From positions 1,240,001-1,304,000 of the forward strand of contig NZ_JAIRDQ010000001.1 of NCBI RefSeq assembly GCF_021458635.1: DNA of 64,000 bases. Direction: 5' to 3'. Below the pieces are notes generated by a model. That model saw only the letters and a program-made list of their open reading frames with translations, searched no databases and was not told the DNA's origin. Numbering within the stretch: position 1 is the first letter of the stretch; each line of letters begins with the position of its first letter. Of the stretch, positions 48,171-56,993 are shown in pieces. The translations under genes were made by a program, and so were the position numbers. The DNA comes from Bradyrhizobium monzae. GTDB lineage: Bacteria; Pseudomonadota; Alphaproteobacteria; Rhizobiales; Xanthobacteraceae.

Positions 48171-49541
48171 ATGGATTGGACTCCTACAATCTCGGAGCTG
48201 AGCGGGCCGCGCTACCAGCGCATCGTCGAGGCCATGGAGGCCGACATCGCTGCCGGCCGGCTGGTGCGCGGACAGCAATTGCCGACGCAGCGCGCGCTCG
48301 CCAAGGCACTCGGCATCGACCTCACCACGGTGACGCGTGCCTACACCGAGGCGCGGCGCCGCGGCATCATGGAGGCCCGCGTCGGACAGGGATCGTTCGT
48401 ATCGGAGACCAGCGCGCGCCGCGCGATCGACCTGCCGCATCCGGTGGCGATCGACCTCTCGATGAACGTGCCGCCGCAACCGCTCGAAGCGCAGCTCGAC
48501 GAGCGTATCATCGCCGGCCTCGAAGCCATTCGCGCGCAGTCGGGCCTGACCGCATTCCTGAACTACCAGCCACCCGGCGGCAGCGCGCATGAGCGCGAGG
48601 TCGCCGCGCGCTGGATGCGCACGCGCGTTCCGCACGCGCATGCCGACAAGCTCGTGATCTTTCCCGGCGCGCAGACGATCCTGTTCAACTTGCTCGCCCA
48701 TCTCGCGCGGCCGGGCGACGTCATACTGACTGAGGCCCTCACCTTCCCCGGCATCAAGGCCGCAGCAGCACAGCTCGGCGTCAAGCTCGTCGGCGTCGCC
48801 ATGGATGACGGCGGCGTTTTGCCCGATGCGCTGGCGAAGGCCTGCCGCACGCACAGGCCGAAGGCCGTCTATCTCATTCCGACGCTGCACAATCCGACCA
48901 CAGCGACATTGTCTGCGGAGCGGCGCAGCGCGATCGCCAAGATCGTCCGTGATGCAGATACGATGCTGATCGAGGACGACGCCTACGGGCTGCTCGATCG
49001 CGCGGCATCACCGATCGCAAACCTCATCCCGGAGCGGACCTATCTCGCGACCACGCTGTCAAAATGCATCGCGCCAGCGCTGCGCGTCGCTTATCTGCTA
49101 ACGCCCGACAGCGGCGCGCAGCTTCAGATGCGCGGCCATCTCCAGGCCACCGTACAGATGCCGGCACCGCTGATGGTCGCGCTGGTGACGCACTGGCTCG
49201 AGACCGGCGTCGCCGACCGTATCATCACCGCAATCCGCAGCGAGGCCGTCGGCCGCCAGCAATTGGCGCAACGCGCATTGAAGGGGTTTCAGTTCCAGGC
49301 GAGGCCCACCGCACATCATTTGTGGCTGCACCTGCCGGAAGGACGACCGGACGTCGCCGCGCATCTGCTGCGCAACGGGCTCGCGATCGTTGCCGGCGAC
49401 GCCTTCACCGTCGACGGAACCTCGCCGCACGCGGCGCGTGTTTCACTCGGCGCGGCACGCAACAGATCGGAATTGACCGAGGCACTGCGCATCCTCGTTG
49501 GCGCGCTTCACAAGCCCGCCGATACGCGGCAGATCGTCTAG
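48171..49541 (+). CDS. MocR-type transcriptional regulator (GntR HTH fused to aminotransferase-like domain)
   Basis: A 456-residue regulator. Residues 1-80 are a GntR winged helix (LPTQRALAKALGIDLTTVTRAY, read as LPTQRALAKALG then DLTTVTRAY). The rest is a fold-type I aminotransferase domain with FPGAQTILFNLLA, IPTLHNPTT, LIEDDAYGLLD and the PLP lysine in TTLSKCIAPALRVAY. It probably senses an amine or PLP and controls itself and the divergent DUF983 gene. The ATG at 48171 is preferred to a TTG at 48156. Confidence 0.92.
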   Translation: MDWTPTISELSGPRYQRIVEAMEADIAAGRLVRGQQLPTQRALAKALGIDLTTVTRAYTEARRRGIMEARVGQGSFVSETSARRAIDLPHPVAIDLSMNVPPQPLEAQLDERIIAGLEAIRAQSGLTAFLNYQPPGGSAHEREVAARWMRTRVPHAHADKLVIFPGAQTILFNLLAHLARPGDVILTEALTFPGIKAAAAQLGVKLVGVAMDDGGVLPDALAKACRTHRPKAVYLIPTLHNPTTATLSAERRSAIAKIVRDADTMLIEDDAYGLLDRAASPIANLIPERTYLATTLSKCIAPALRVAYLLTPDSGAQLQMRGHLQATVQMPAPLMVALVTHWLETGVADRIITAIRSEAVGRQQLAQRALKGFQFQARPTAHHLWLHLPEGRPDVAAHLLRNGLAIVAGDAFTVDGTSPHAARVSLGAARNRSELTEALRILVGALHKPADTRQIV

Positions 49542-49638
49542 CAAACTTCTCTGAAATTGACCTCCCGCGCCGCATCTGTGCTATGCGCCATGAGGCGATT
49601 GCCGCTTCAGAATCGCCCACAACGGCAGGAAATAATTG

Positions 49639-50382
49639 GTGGAAACGCTCACTTACGTGCTGCTCCTGTTCGGCGCGCTGGCCGGCGGCTTCGTCTCGGG
49701 GCTGGCAGGATTCGGCACGGCGCTGATGGCGCTCGGCATCTGGCTCTACGTGCTGCCGCCCTCGCTCGCGGTGCCCCTGGTGCTGATCTGTTCGGTGATC
49801 GCGCAGACCTCGACGCTGCCCTCGATGTGGAAGAGCTTTGACCTGTCGCTGGTGTGGCCGTTCCTGATCGGCGGGCTGATTGGCGTGCCTCTCGGGACCA
49901 TGCTGGTCGCCTCCGCCGATCCAAAAGTGTTCAAGCTCAGCGTCGGCGTGCTGCTGCTGATGTTCTCGAGCGCGCTGTATCTCAACAAGAAGCAGTTCGC
50001 CGTCACCTTCGGCGGCCGCATCGCCGACGGTGCGATCGGCTTCGCCGGTGGCATTCTGGGCGGGCTCGCCGGACTGTCGGGGCCGCTGCCGATCCTGTGG
50101 GCCAACATCCGCGGCTGGAACAAGCACGAGCGGCGTGGCATCTTCCAGCTCTTTAATTTCACCATCCTGGCGGCGGCATTGGTGTTGCAGACGGCCTCCG
50201 GCCTGGTCGAGCTGAAAGTGGTCTGGCTCGCGATGGTCGCATTCCCGGGCACGCTGATCGGGGCATGGCTAGGGGCGCGCGTCTATCATGCGCTGAGCGA
50301 CAAGCATTTCGGCGATGTCGTGCTCGGCCTGCTGTTCTTGTCCGGCCTGACCCTCGTCTGGAACAGCATCGGCGCGTTCTAG
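49639..50382 (+). CDS. TSUP family (TauE/SafE) membrane exporter
   Basis: A 247-residue protein with eight predicted helices. The repeated family motif appears as GFVSGLAGFGTALMA and GGILGGLAGLSGPLP. Members export sulphite, sulphoacetate or related anions. The GTG at 49639 is chosen because AGGA lies 8 bp upstream; the TTG just before is also possible. Its stop overlaps the stop of the convergent O-antigen ligase gene through a shared CTAG. Confidence 0.88.
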   Translation: METLTYVLLLFGALAGGFVSGLAGFGTALMALGIWLYVLPPSLAVPLVLICSVIAQTSTLPSMWKSFDLSLVWPFLIGGLIGVPLGTMLVASADPKVFKLSVGVLLLMFSSALYLNKKQFAVTFGGRIADGAIGFAGGILGGLAGLSGPLPILWANIRGWNKHERRGIFQLFNFTILAAALVLQTASGLVELKVVWLAMVAFPGTLIGAWLGARVYHALSDKHFGDVVLGLLFLSGLTLVWNSIGAF

Positions 50383-51674
50383 CTCCCTGTCTTTGGCTTC
50401 TTCGCCAGCGCCATGCCGCCGGCGACACCGACGCCGAGCACATAGATCCAGCCCGGCGCAAAATCGAACAGATGGCTGTTGAGCAGCGAGGACAGCATGT
50501 TCTGCATCACGACCAGCAGGCCTATCCAGCAGGCCAGCCCCTCGCCGCGGAACATCAGCAAATGCGCAAACCACAGCGCATAGAGGACCAGGACGCCCGC
50601 CACGCCCCACTGCACGGCAACGCTCAAGGTCTGATTGTGCGGATTGCTGACGATCTGACCGCGCAGCGGATCGACTTCTTGATCTGCGGCCACGCCCGCA
50701 AACAGTCCCCGGATCGAGCCGGTACCGTGACCGATCAGCGGCGCTTCCGCGATGAACCCCAGCGATTTCCGCCAATATTCCAGACGCGAGCCCATGCCGC
50801 TAACCTTGTTGTCCTGCGCACTCATCTCATAGTCGCCCTGGAATTTCGCCACGGTCGCGCGCAGACGCGGCGAGACCGACCAGAGAGCGACCGCAACCAG
50901 CGCCATCCCGCTCGCGGCGAGCAGAGCCGTGCGCCAGCGCAGATGCAGCAGCGCGAACACCACGACCAGGATCGGCAGCGTCACCAGCGCCGTGCGCGAG
51001 ACCACGACAAAAATCATGTTGAGAAGAAAGCCGAGCAACAGCACAGCAAGGAGCATCGCGATGCAGGCGCGGCTTTCACGAAACCGCGTCAGGATCGGAT
51101 AGACCAGCGCGATCGCGCAGAGTCCGAACTCCTGGCTCTGGTCGATATAGTTGCGTACCGCGACCCCGCTCTCGACCTTGTAAGGTCCGCGCGACAGATA
51201 GAGTTTCAGAGACAGGTCAGGGTTGATCGCGACGGCGAAGGAATAAAACATCAGCAACGCGCAAGACGCCACGAATGCGGCAAACACCCAATTGCCGTAG
51301 GGCCATCGCTCGAACTGGTAGATCAAAAGCGGGATCACCAGGAGCTTCAACGCCGGTCCGACTGCGTGCAACCGGTCCGGCCAGGGTGCATCCGACCAGA
51401 GCGTCCCGACAACTGCGAGAACCACCAGCGCGATCGGCAGCAGGCAAACCGGACGGAGCAGCGAACGCGGCAACTCGCGCAAATCGACGAAAGCGAAGGC
51501 GATCAGCCAGGGGATCAGCGCAAAGGTCACGCCGGTCGTCGTCCACGGCAGCAACAACGCGACCAGCGCGACGAAACGGGCCGGCGTGCGGTAGCGCGCG
51601 GCCCAGATCGCAGAGAGCATGGACGCCGAATGCTGCTCGTTCACCCCCTCGGCCATCCATATCCCTTGCACCAT
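50379..51674 (-). CDS. O-antigen ligase family protein (Wzy_C/WaaL-like)
   Basis: A 431-residue membrane protein with about ten to twelve helices and one large periplasmic loop. The Wzy_C signature is GSRLEYWRKSLGFI, then PLIGHGTGSI and SNPHNQTLSVAVQWG, whose His is conserved in O-antigen ligases. It probably transfers an undecaprenyl-linked glycan to an acceptor. No glycosyltransferase genes are adjacent, so its pathway is unclear. ATG 51674 or 51656 (the latter with AAGGGA upstream) could be the start. Confidence 0.85.
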   Translation of the reverse strand: MVQGIWMAEGVNEQHSASMLSAIWAARYRTPARFVALVALLLPWTTTGVTFALIPWLIAFAFVDLRELPRSLLRPVCLLPIALVVLAVVGTLWSDAPWPDRLHAVGPALKLLVIPLLIYQFERWPYGNWVFAAFVASCALLMFYSFAVAINPDLSLKLYLSRGPYKVESGVAVRNYIDQSQEFGLCAIALVYPILTRFRESRACIAMLLAVLLLGFLLNMIFVVVSRTALVTLPILVVVFALLHLRWRTALLAASGMALVAVALWSVSPRLRATVAKFQGDYEMSAQDNKVSGMGSRLEYWRKSLGFIAEAPLIGHGTGSIRGLFAGVAADQEVDPLRGQIVSNPHNQTLSVAVQWGVAGVLVLYALWFAHLLMFRGEGLACWIGLLVVMQNMLSSLLNSHLFDFAPGWIYVLGVGVAGGMALAKKPKTGS

Positions 51675-51724
51675 TCCGGCAAACTAGCCGGAGCCGCGGG
51701 TCGGCGACAAGCGTAGCATCCTCG

Positions 51725-53131
51725 CTACGCCGGCTCGCGCAGCGAAGGCGCAACCGGCTTAGGCGTCGCCTGTTGCGGAGCATCCTGCTGCCGGCGGGTC
51801 ACCAGCCGCGTCCTGAACTCGCGGCGAAGCAACCACAGGCTCTGGACCGCCTGCAGCGTCGTTGCCGCGTTCGACAGATACCAGACATACTCGATCCGAA
51901 AGCCCGGCCGTGTCGAGAGCCAGATCGCCGGCAGGGAATAGGTGATGACGCGCGTCGCCGAGCTCCACAACACCGGCTTGGTGTTGCCGAGGCCCTGGAA
52001 CATGCTGGAGCAGGTGAAGATCAATCCCTGCGCGACCATGTTCAACGAGATCATCTTCAGAAACAGCAACGCCACGCTCATCGTCTCCGGATCATTCGAG
52101 AAGCCGGCGAGCAGCAATCCGGGCGCGAGCTGCGCGAGAACCGTCAGCGCGATCATCACGACGGTCGCGATCAGCGCCGCCTTGACGAAGGTCTCCCGCA
52201 CCCGCTCGTAATTGCCTGCACCGAAATTCTGGCCGACAATGGGCCCTGCCGCGAGGGAGACGGCAAGGGCCGGCATCTGGATCAAGCCCACGACACGCGT
52301 CCCGATACCAAAGCCCGCCTGGGCCGCCGGGCCGAGATCGCGCAGCACGTAATAGATCGCTGCCATGAAGATGAAGATCATCACGAACTCGCCGCCCGCG
52401 GGCAGACCGACATTGAGGATTCTTCTCCACTGCCGCAGTTGCGGACGCCACTGCGCAGGATGGAAGGCGACGTAGCGCTCCAGCCTGCGAAAATAGCTGA
52501 GCAGCATCAGCACGCCGATGAAAACGGCGATCGTGCTGGCCAGCCCCGCTCCGGCGACACCGAGCGCGTATCCGGTGCCCCAGCCCGTGATCAGCACCGG
52601 CGCCAGCGCGATGTTGATGACCACGGCAAGCACCTGCACCAGCATGCTCGGCCGCACGATGCCGGTGGCCCGCAGCGCGGCCGCCATCACCTGCGTGACG
52701 AATTGCAGCGCAAGCGCCGGCATGAACCAGAGAAAATAGGTGGTGCCGGCATTGATGGTGGCCTCATCGGCGGCAATCGCGCGCATATAAGGGCGCGCCA
52801 GCACAAAGCCAGCGAGCAGCGTCAACAGCCCGAACAGCACCGACAGCACGACCGCCTGGTTGAATACGAGATTGGCGTCGTCGCGATCCTTGCGGCCCAC
52901 CGCATGCGCGACCAGCGCCACCGTGCCGACGCCGAGCATCTGCATCAGCGCATTGACGAGGAATCCTGCGTTGCCAGCCGCAGCGACGCCGGCAACTGCG
53001 GCATCGCCGAGCCCGGACACGAAGTACAGGTCGACCAGCTGGCAGATCATGATCGTGATCATGCCGACCACGATCGGTGGTGCCATGCTCAGGATGTGGC
53101 TCACGATGGAGCCGCGCGTCAGGTCCTTCAT
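51725..53131 (-). CDS. MATE family efflux transporter
   Basis: A 468-residue, 12-helix cation antiporter exporting organic cations or drugs. The N-terminal half opens KDLTRGSIVSHILSMAPPIV and the MATE repeats are visible in LPAGGEFVMIFIFMAAIYY and AGPIVGQNFGAGNYERVRET. The ATG at 53131 has GGAA upstream; the longer frame to 53278 overlaps the ABC exporter side and is rejected. It follows the ABC exporter by 55 bp and is likely co-transcribed with it. Confidence 0.92.
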   Translation of the reverse strand: MKDLTRGSIVSHILSMAPPIVVGMITIMICQLVDLYFVSGLGDAAVAGVAAAGNAGFLVNALMQMLGVGTVALVAHAVGRKDRDDANLVFNQAVVLSVLFGLLTLLAGFVLARPYMRAIAADEATINAGTTYFLWFMPALALQFVTQVMAAALRATGIVRPSMLVQVLAVVINIALAPVLITGWGTGYALGVAGAGLASTIAVFIGVLMLLSYFRRLERYVAFHPAQWRPQLRQWRRILNVGLPAGGEFVMIFIFMAAIYYVLRDLGPAAQAGFGIGTRVVGLIQMPALAVSLAAGPIVGQNFGAGNYERVRETFVKAALIATVVMIALTVLAQLAPGLLLAGFSNDPETMSVALLFLKMISLNMVAQGLIFTCSSMFQGLGNTKPVLWSSATRVITYSLPAIWLSTRPGFRIEYVWYLSNAATTLQAVQSLWLLRREFRTRLVTRRQQDAPQQATPKPVAPSLREPA

Positions 53132-53186
53132 CTCATTCCATCCTTGACGACGTGACGGCAGGGCTTTCGACCTGCCGCCGCGCGCC

Positions 53187-54986
53187 TCATTCCGCTGCTG
53201 CGATATGCCCGAGCTCCACCACCTGGCGCTCGAACAGACTGCGATAGATTCCGCCAGGCTTGCCCGCGAGCATGGCATGCGTGCCTTGCTCGACGATCTC
53301 GCCGCGGTCGAACACCAGGATGCGATCGAGGCTGCGCACCGTCGACAGCCGGTGCGCGATCACGATCGAGGTGCGGCCTTTCATCAGCCGCTCCATCGCC
53401 TGCTGGATCAGCGCCTCCGATTCCGAATCGAGGCTCGAGGTCGCCTCGTCCAGGATCAGCACCGGCGCATCGGCCAGGAAGGCGCGCGCCAGCGCCACGC
53501 GCTGCCGCTCGCCGCCGGACAGTTTCACGCCGCGCTCGCCGACCAGCGTGCCGTAGCCCTTCGGCAGGCGCAGGATGAAGTCGTGCGCATTCGCCAACCG
53601 CGCCGCCTGCTCGATCGCCTCGAGGCTGGCACCGGGCCGGCCATAGGCGATGTTCTCTGCGAGCGAGCGGTGAAACAGGATCGGGTCCTGCTGCACGATC
53701 GCGATCTGGCTGCGCAGCGATTGCTGCGTGGCCTTCGCGATGTCCTGCCCGTCGATCAGCACGCGACCGTCGGTGACGTCGTAGAGCCGCTGCACCAGCT
53801 TGACGAACGTCGTCTTGCCGGAGCCGGAGCGACCGACGAGGCCGACACGCTCGCCGGCGCGGACCTTGACCGACAATCCGTCGTACAGCGGCGCGCGATG
53901 GCCGCCATAGTGGAACGTGACGTCGTCGAACACGATCTCGCCGCCTTCGATCGCGATCGGACGCGCATCGGCAGCATCGGCGATGCCGATCGGCTCGTCG
54001 TGGATCGCCACCAGCTCCTCCATGTCGTTGACGGAGCGCTGCAGGTTGTTGATGTGCATGCCGACGTCACGCAGATAGGCGTGGATGACGTAGTAGCTCG
54101 TCAGCACATAGGTGACGTCGCCGGGCGAGGCATGCCCGTACATCCACAGCAGCACCGCACCACCGATCACGGACCCCCGCAGGCACAGCAGCAGCGAGAA
54201 CTGCACCATGGCAGTGTAGTTGTAGCGCAACCAGGTCCGCCGCACGCGCGCACCCCAGCGCTTGATGACGCGGGCGAGCCGCGCATCCTCGCGCTCCTCG
54301 GCGCCAAACGACTTCACCACCGCATTGCATGTCAGCGCATCCGCCAGCGTGCCGCCGACCCTGGTGTCCCAGGCATTGGAGACGCGTGCCGCCGGCGCGA
54401 TGTAGCGCGTCGAGAACAGCACCGTCATGACGACGTAGCCCAGCGCGCCGAGCGCGATCACCACGCCGAGCGAGGCCCAGTGTGCGCCAAGCAGGATCAT
54501 CGATCCGATCAGCACGATCAGCGACGGCAGCAGCGCCAGCAGGATAGTGTCGTTCAACAGATCGAGCGCCCACATTCCCCGCGTGATCTTGCGCACCGTG
54601 GAGCCGGCGAAGGAGTTCGCGTGCCAGTCGGTCGAGAAACGCTGCACGCGCAAGAAGGCATCCTGCGCGACGTCCGACATGATCTTCAGCGTGAACGGCA
54701 CGATCACCTGGAGGCCGGTCAGGCGCAACACGATCGAGGCCGCGCCCAACACCACGATGCCGCCAAACGCCACCAATGCGGCGTCGCGCGCATCGGGATC
54801 GGCCGGACCGCGCGTCAGCGCATCGATCAAATGTCCTGAAAACACCGGCATGAACAGGTCTGCGGCGGTCGCACCCAACAGGCTGCCGGCGATGGCGATC
54901 GTGCGCCCTGGCTGCTTCAGCCAGTGCCGGAACACGAAGGGCAGGACCACGCGGATAGCCGCGGGCTTTTTTGACAAAGCGGTCAT
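53187..54986 (-). CDS. ABC exporter, fused membrane and ATPase domains
   Basis: A 599-residue half-transporter, expected to act as a homodimer. Six helices (residues about 15-330), then the nucleotide-binding domain with Walker A GRSGSGKTTFVKL, signature LSGGERQRVALARAFL and Walker B VLILDEATSSLDSES. It belongs to the MsbA/multidrug exporter type; substrate unknown. The ATG at 54986 is used; the frame stays open upstream through sequence occupied by a possible small gene. A strong promoter lies 275 bp upstream. Confidence 0.92.
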   Translation of the reverse strand: MTALSKKPAAIRVVLPFVFRHWLKQPGRTIAIAGSLLGATAADLFMPVFSGHLIDALTRGPADPDARDAALVAFGGIVVLGAASIVLRLTGLQVIVPFTLKIMSDVAQDAFLRVQRFSTDWHANSFAGSTVRKITRGMWALDLLNDTILLALLPSLIVLIGSMILLGAHWASLGVVIALGALGYVVMTVLFSTRYIAPAARVSNAWDTRVGGTLADALTCNAVVKSFGAEEREDARLARVIKRWGARVRRTWLRYNYTAMVQFSLLLCLRGSVIGGAVLLWMYGHASPGDVTYVLTSYYVIHAYLRDVGMHINNLQRSVNDMEELVAIHDEPIGIADAADARPIAIEGGEIVFDDVTFHYGGHRAPLYDGLSVKVRAGERVGLVGRSGSGKTTFVKLVQRLYDVTDGRVLIDGQDIAKATQQSLRSQIAIVQQDPILFHRSLAENIAYGRPGASLEAIEQAARLANAHDFILRLPKGYGTLVGERGVKLSGGERQRVALARAFLADAPVLILDEATSSLDSESEALIQQAMERLMKGRTSIVIAHRLSTVRSLDRILVFDRGEIVEQGTHAMLAGKPGGIYRSLFERQVVELGHIAAAE

Positions 54987-55060
54987 GGCATCATCCGGCC
55001 GCTTTGGCGCGGGCCGGCTCCATCGATGGACGCAGGCCGGCCGCGCGGGCCGAGACGGCG

Positions 55061-55228
55061 TCACTTGAAACTGATTTTGACTTGGGAAGCGGAGCGATCG
55101 GGGCGTTTGGTCGAAACCCTGGCCCAATCGAAGCTGGCGGAAGTGGCCTCTAACAGGCCGAGAACGTACCGAGCCAGACCATCATCGAGCGCGGAAACGC
55201 GATCTGCGAATGCGACGAAATCATGCAA
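55061..55228 (-). CDS. Possible 55-residue protein upstream of the ABC exporter
   Basis: Read from a TTG at 55228, this frame gives MHDFVAFADRVSALDDGLAR at the N-terminus and ends ASQVKISFK. The product looks globular: amphipathic helix, then VLGLLEATSASFDWARV. GGGGAGAG lies 4-5 bp before the TTG, and a near-ideal promoter starts transcription about 26 bp upstream. The next gene begins 74 bp after its stop. A competing ATG frame of 24 codons starts 4 bp downstream of the TTG and has less protein-like content. I do not recognise a family. Confidence 0.42.
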   Translation of the reverse strand: MHDFVAFADRVSALDDGLARYVLGLLEATSASFDWARVSTKRPDRSASQVKISFK

Positions 55229-55260
55229 ATCTCTCCCCGGTTCGATTGAATGAGGTGCGC

Positions 55261-55289
55261 TTTATAGATGTGTGATTCGCGATTTGCAA
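55261..55289 (-). promoter_or_regulatory. Strong sigma-70-type promoter for the ABC exporter unit
   Basis: On the minus strand TTGCAA (55284-55289) and TATAAA (55261-55266) are separated by exactly 17 bp, giving a start point near 55254. It lies 26 bp before the candidate small gene and about 270 bp before the exporter start. The other half of this gap (55290-55376) shows only GC-rich sequence. Confidence 0.7.
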
Positions 55290-55376
55290 CGGGCCCCGCG
55301 CGAGATCACGCACGAGTGTTGCATTTTGGTGCGCAGCCGCCCGGCCGGGCCGGGCGACGGCACGCGTGTGTGACCG

Positions 55377-56963
55377 CTAATGCGCGTCGCCGCCGGCGCC
55401 GAACGGCGAGGCCGGCCTGTTCAACAGCATGACCAGGAGGCTGAGGCTCAGATAGAACAAGGTCAGAATGAAGAACGCGTCGCCAAAGCTCATCACCACG
55501 GCCTGGCGGTGCAGGATCTGGCTGAGCTGCTTCATCGCCATCAGCGTGGAATCACCGAGCCCCTGAAACTTCTGCTGGAGCATGGTCAGGGTTTCGGTCG
55601 CGGTGGCATTGCCCCAGGTCACGCGCTCCTGCAAACGCGTGATGTGCAGGTCGGCGCGCTGGTTGAGCACGGTGTTGATGACGGCGAGCCCGACCGCACC
55701 GCCGAGATTGCGCATCAGGTTGAACAGGCCGCTCGCGTTCTTCACCTTGTCGGGCGGCAGCGTGCCGAGCGCGATGTTGTTGGTCGGCACCATCGCGAAC
55801 ATCATGCCGATGCCGCGCAGGATCTGCGGCACGAGCAGCTCGTAGAAATCGTACTCGCGCGTGATCCAGGTCATCTGGTAGGAGCCGATCGCGAACACGA
55901 TCAGGCCGAACGCGATCATGTAGCGCATGTCGAGGCTCGCCATCAGCCGGCCGACCAGCGGCGCGACCAGGAACATGGTGATGCCCGAGACGAACATGGT
56001 CTCGCCGATCATCAGCGCGCTGTAGCCGCGCACCTCGGCGAGATAGCGCGGATAGATGTAGGTCAGGCCGTAGAGGCCGATGCCGATGCAGAATTGCAGC
56101 GTGGAACCGACGGCGAAATTTCGATTGGTAAAGGTACGCAGATTGACGATCGGCTCGGCCGCCGTGAAGACGCGCACGAAGAAGGCAATCGCCGAGACGA
56201 GGCCGATCCAGGCGCAGATCGCCACGGTCGTGTCCTGCAGCCATTCATATTGCGGACCTTCCTCAAGGACGTATTCGAGCGTGCCGAGGAAGCCGGCCAT
56301 GAAGATCAGGCCCCACCAGTCGAAACGGTCGAGCAGCTCGAAATGCGGCTCGTCGAAATCGACCAGCGCAAGCACGCCCAAGGTGATGCCGATGCCGGGA
56401 ACGACGTTGATGAAGAACAGCCAGTTCCACGACATCAAATCGGTGATGTAGCCGCCGACCGTCGGGCCGATCGTGGGAGCCAGGGTCGCAACAAGCCCGA
56501 TGATGGGACCGACGATGTGGAATTTCGTGCGCGGGAACACGGTGTAGGCCGAGGCGAACACCGTCGGGATCATGCCGGCGCCGAGAAAGCCCTGGAGCGC
56601 GCGCCAGAGGATCATCTCCTCGATGGTCGTGGCGAAGCCGCAGAGCAGGCTCGAAATCGTGAAGCCGGCCGCCGAGATCGCAAACAGCAGCCGCGTGCCG
56701 AAGGCGCGCGACAGGAATCCCGACAGCGGGATCGCGATCACTTCGGCGATCAGATAGGCGGTCTGGACCCAGGAGACCTCGCTCGAGCTCGCCGACAAGC
56801 CGGCCTGGATTTCGCTCAGGGACGCCGAGACGATCTGGATGTCCAGGATCGACATGAACATCCCGAACACCATGATGATGAAGGCAAACAGCCGCTTCGG
56901 CGCGATGCGCTCCGAATCGGCGGCCGCCATCATGGCAGGTGAAGCAGTCGTGGCGTTCGCCAT
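55377..56963 (-). CDS. MDR efflux MFS transporter, DHA2/EmrB type
   Basis: A 528-residue, 14-helix proton antiporter. Motifs of the DHA2 group are visible: FMSILDIQIVSASLSEIQ in helix 1 (with the acidic residue), WVQTAYLIAEVIAIPLSGFL, RALQGFLGAGMIPTVF and GPTVGGYITD. It forms a tripartite pump with the adjacent HlyD-type adaptor and an outer membrane channel encoded elsewhere. The ATG at 56963 has GAGG 7 bp upstream and lies 30 bp after the adaptor stop. Cell envelope, inner membrane. Confidence 0.94.
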   Translation of the reverse strand: MANATTASPAMMAAADSERIAPKRLFAFIIMVFGMFMSILDIQIVSASLSEIQAGLSASSSEVSWVQTAYLIAEVIAIPLSGFLSRAFGTRLLFAISAAGFTISSLLCGFATTIEEMILWRALQGFLGAGMIPTVFASAYTVFPRTKFHIVGPIIGLVATLAPTIGPTVGGYITDLMSWNWLFFINVVPGIGITLGVLALVDFDEPHFELLDRFDWWGLIFMAGFLGTLEYVLEEGPQYEWLQDTTVAICAWIGLVSAIAFFVRVFTAAEPIVNLRTFTNRNFAVGSTLQFCIGIGLYGLTYIYPRYLAEVRGYSALMIGETMFVSGITMFLVAPLVGRLMASLDMRYMIAFGLIVFAIGSYQMTWITREYDFYELLVPQILRGIGMMFAMVPTNNIALGTLPPDKVKNASGLFNLMRNLGGAVGLAVINTVLNQRADLHITRLQERVTWGNATATETLTMLQQKFQGLGDSTLMAMKQLSQILHRQAVVMSFGDAFFILTLFYLSLSLLVMLLNRPASPFGAGGDAH

Positions 56964-56993
56964 GGTCTGACCTCGCAGCGCCAGGTCGCGCGC

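Noticed and set aside
55150..55224. 24-codon ATG frame before the ABC exporter
   Set aside because: It starts 4 bp downstream of the TTG of the 55-codon frame, but has fewer protein-like features and ends early.
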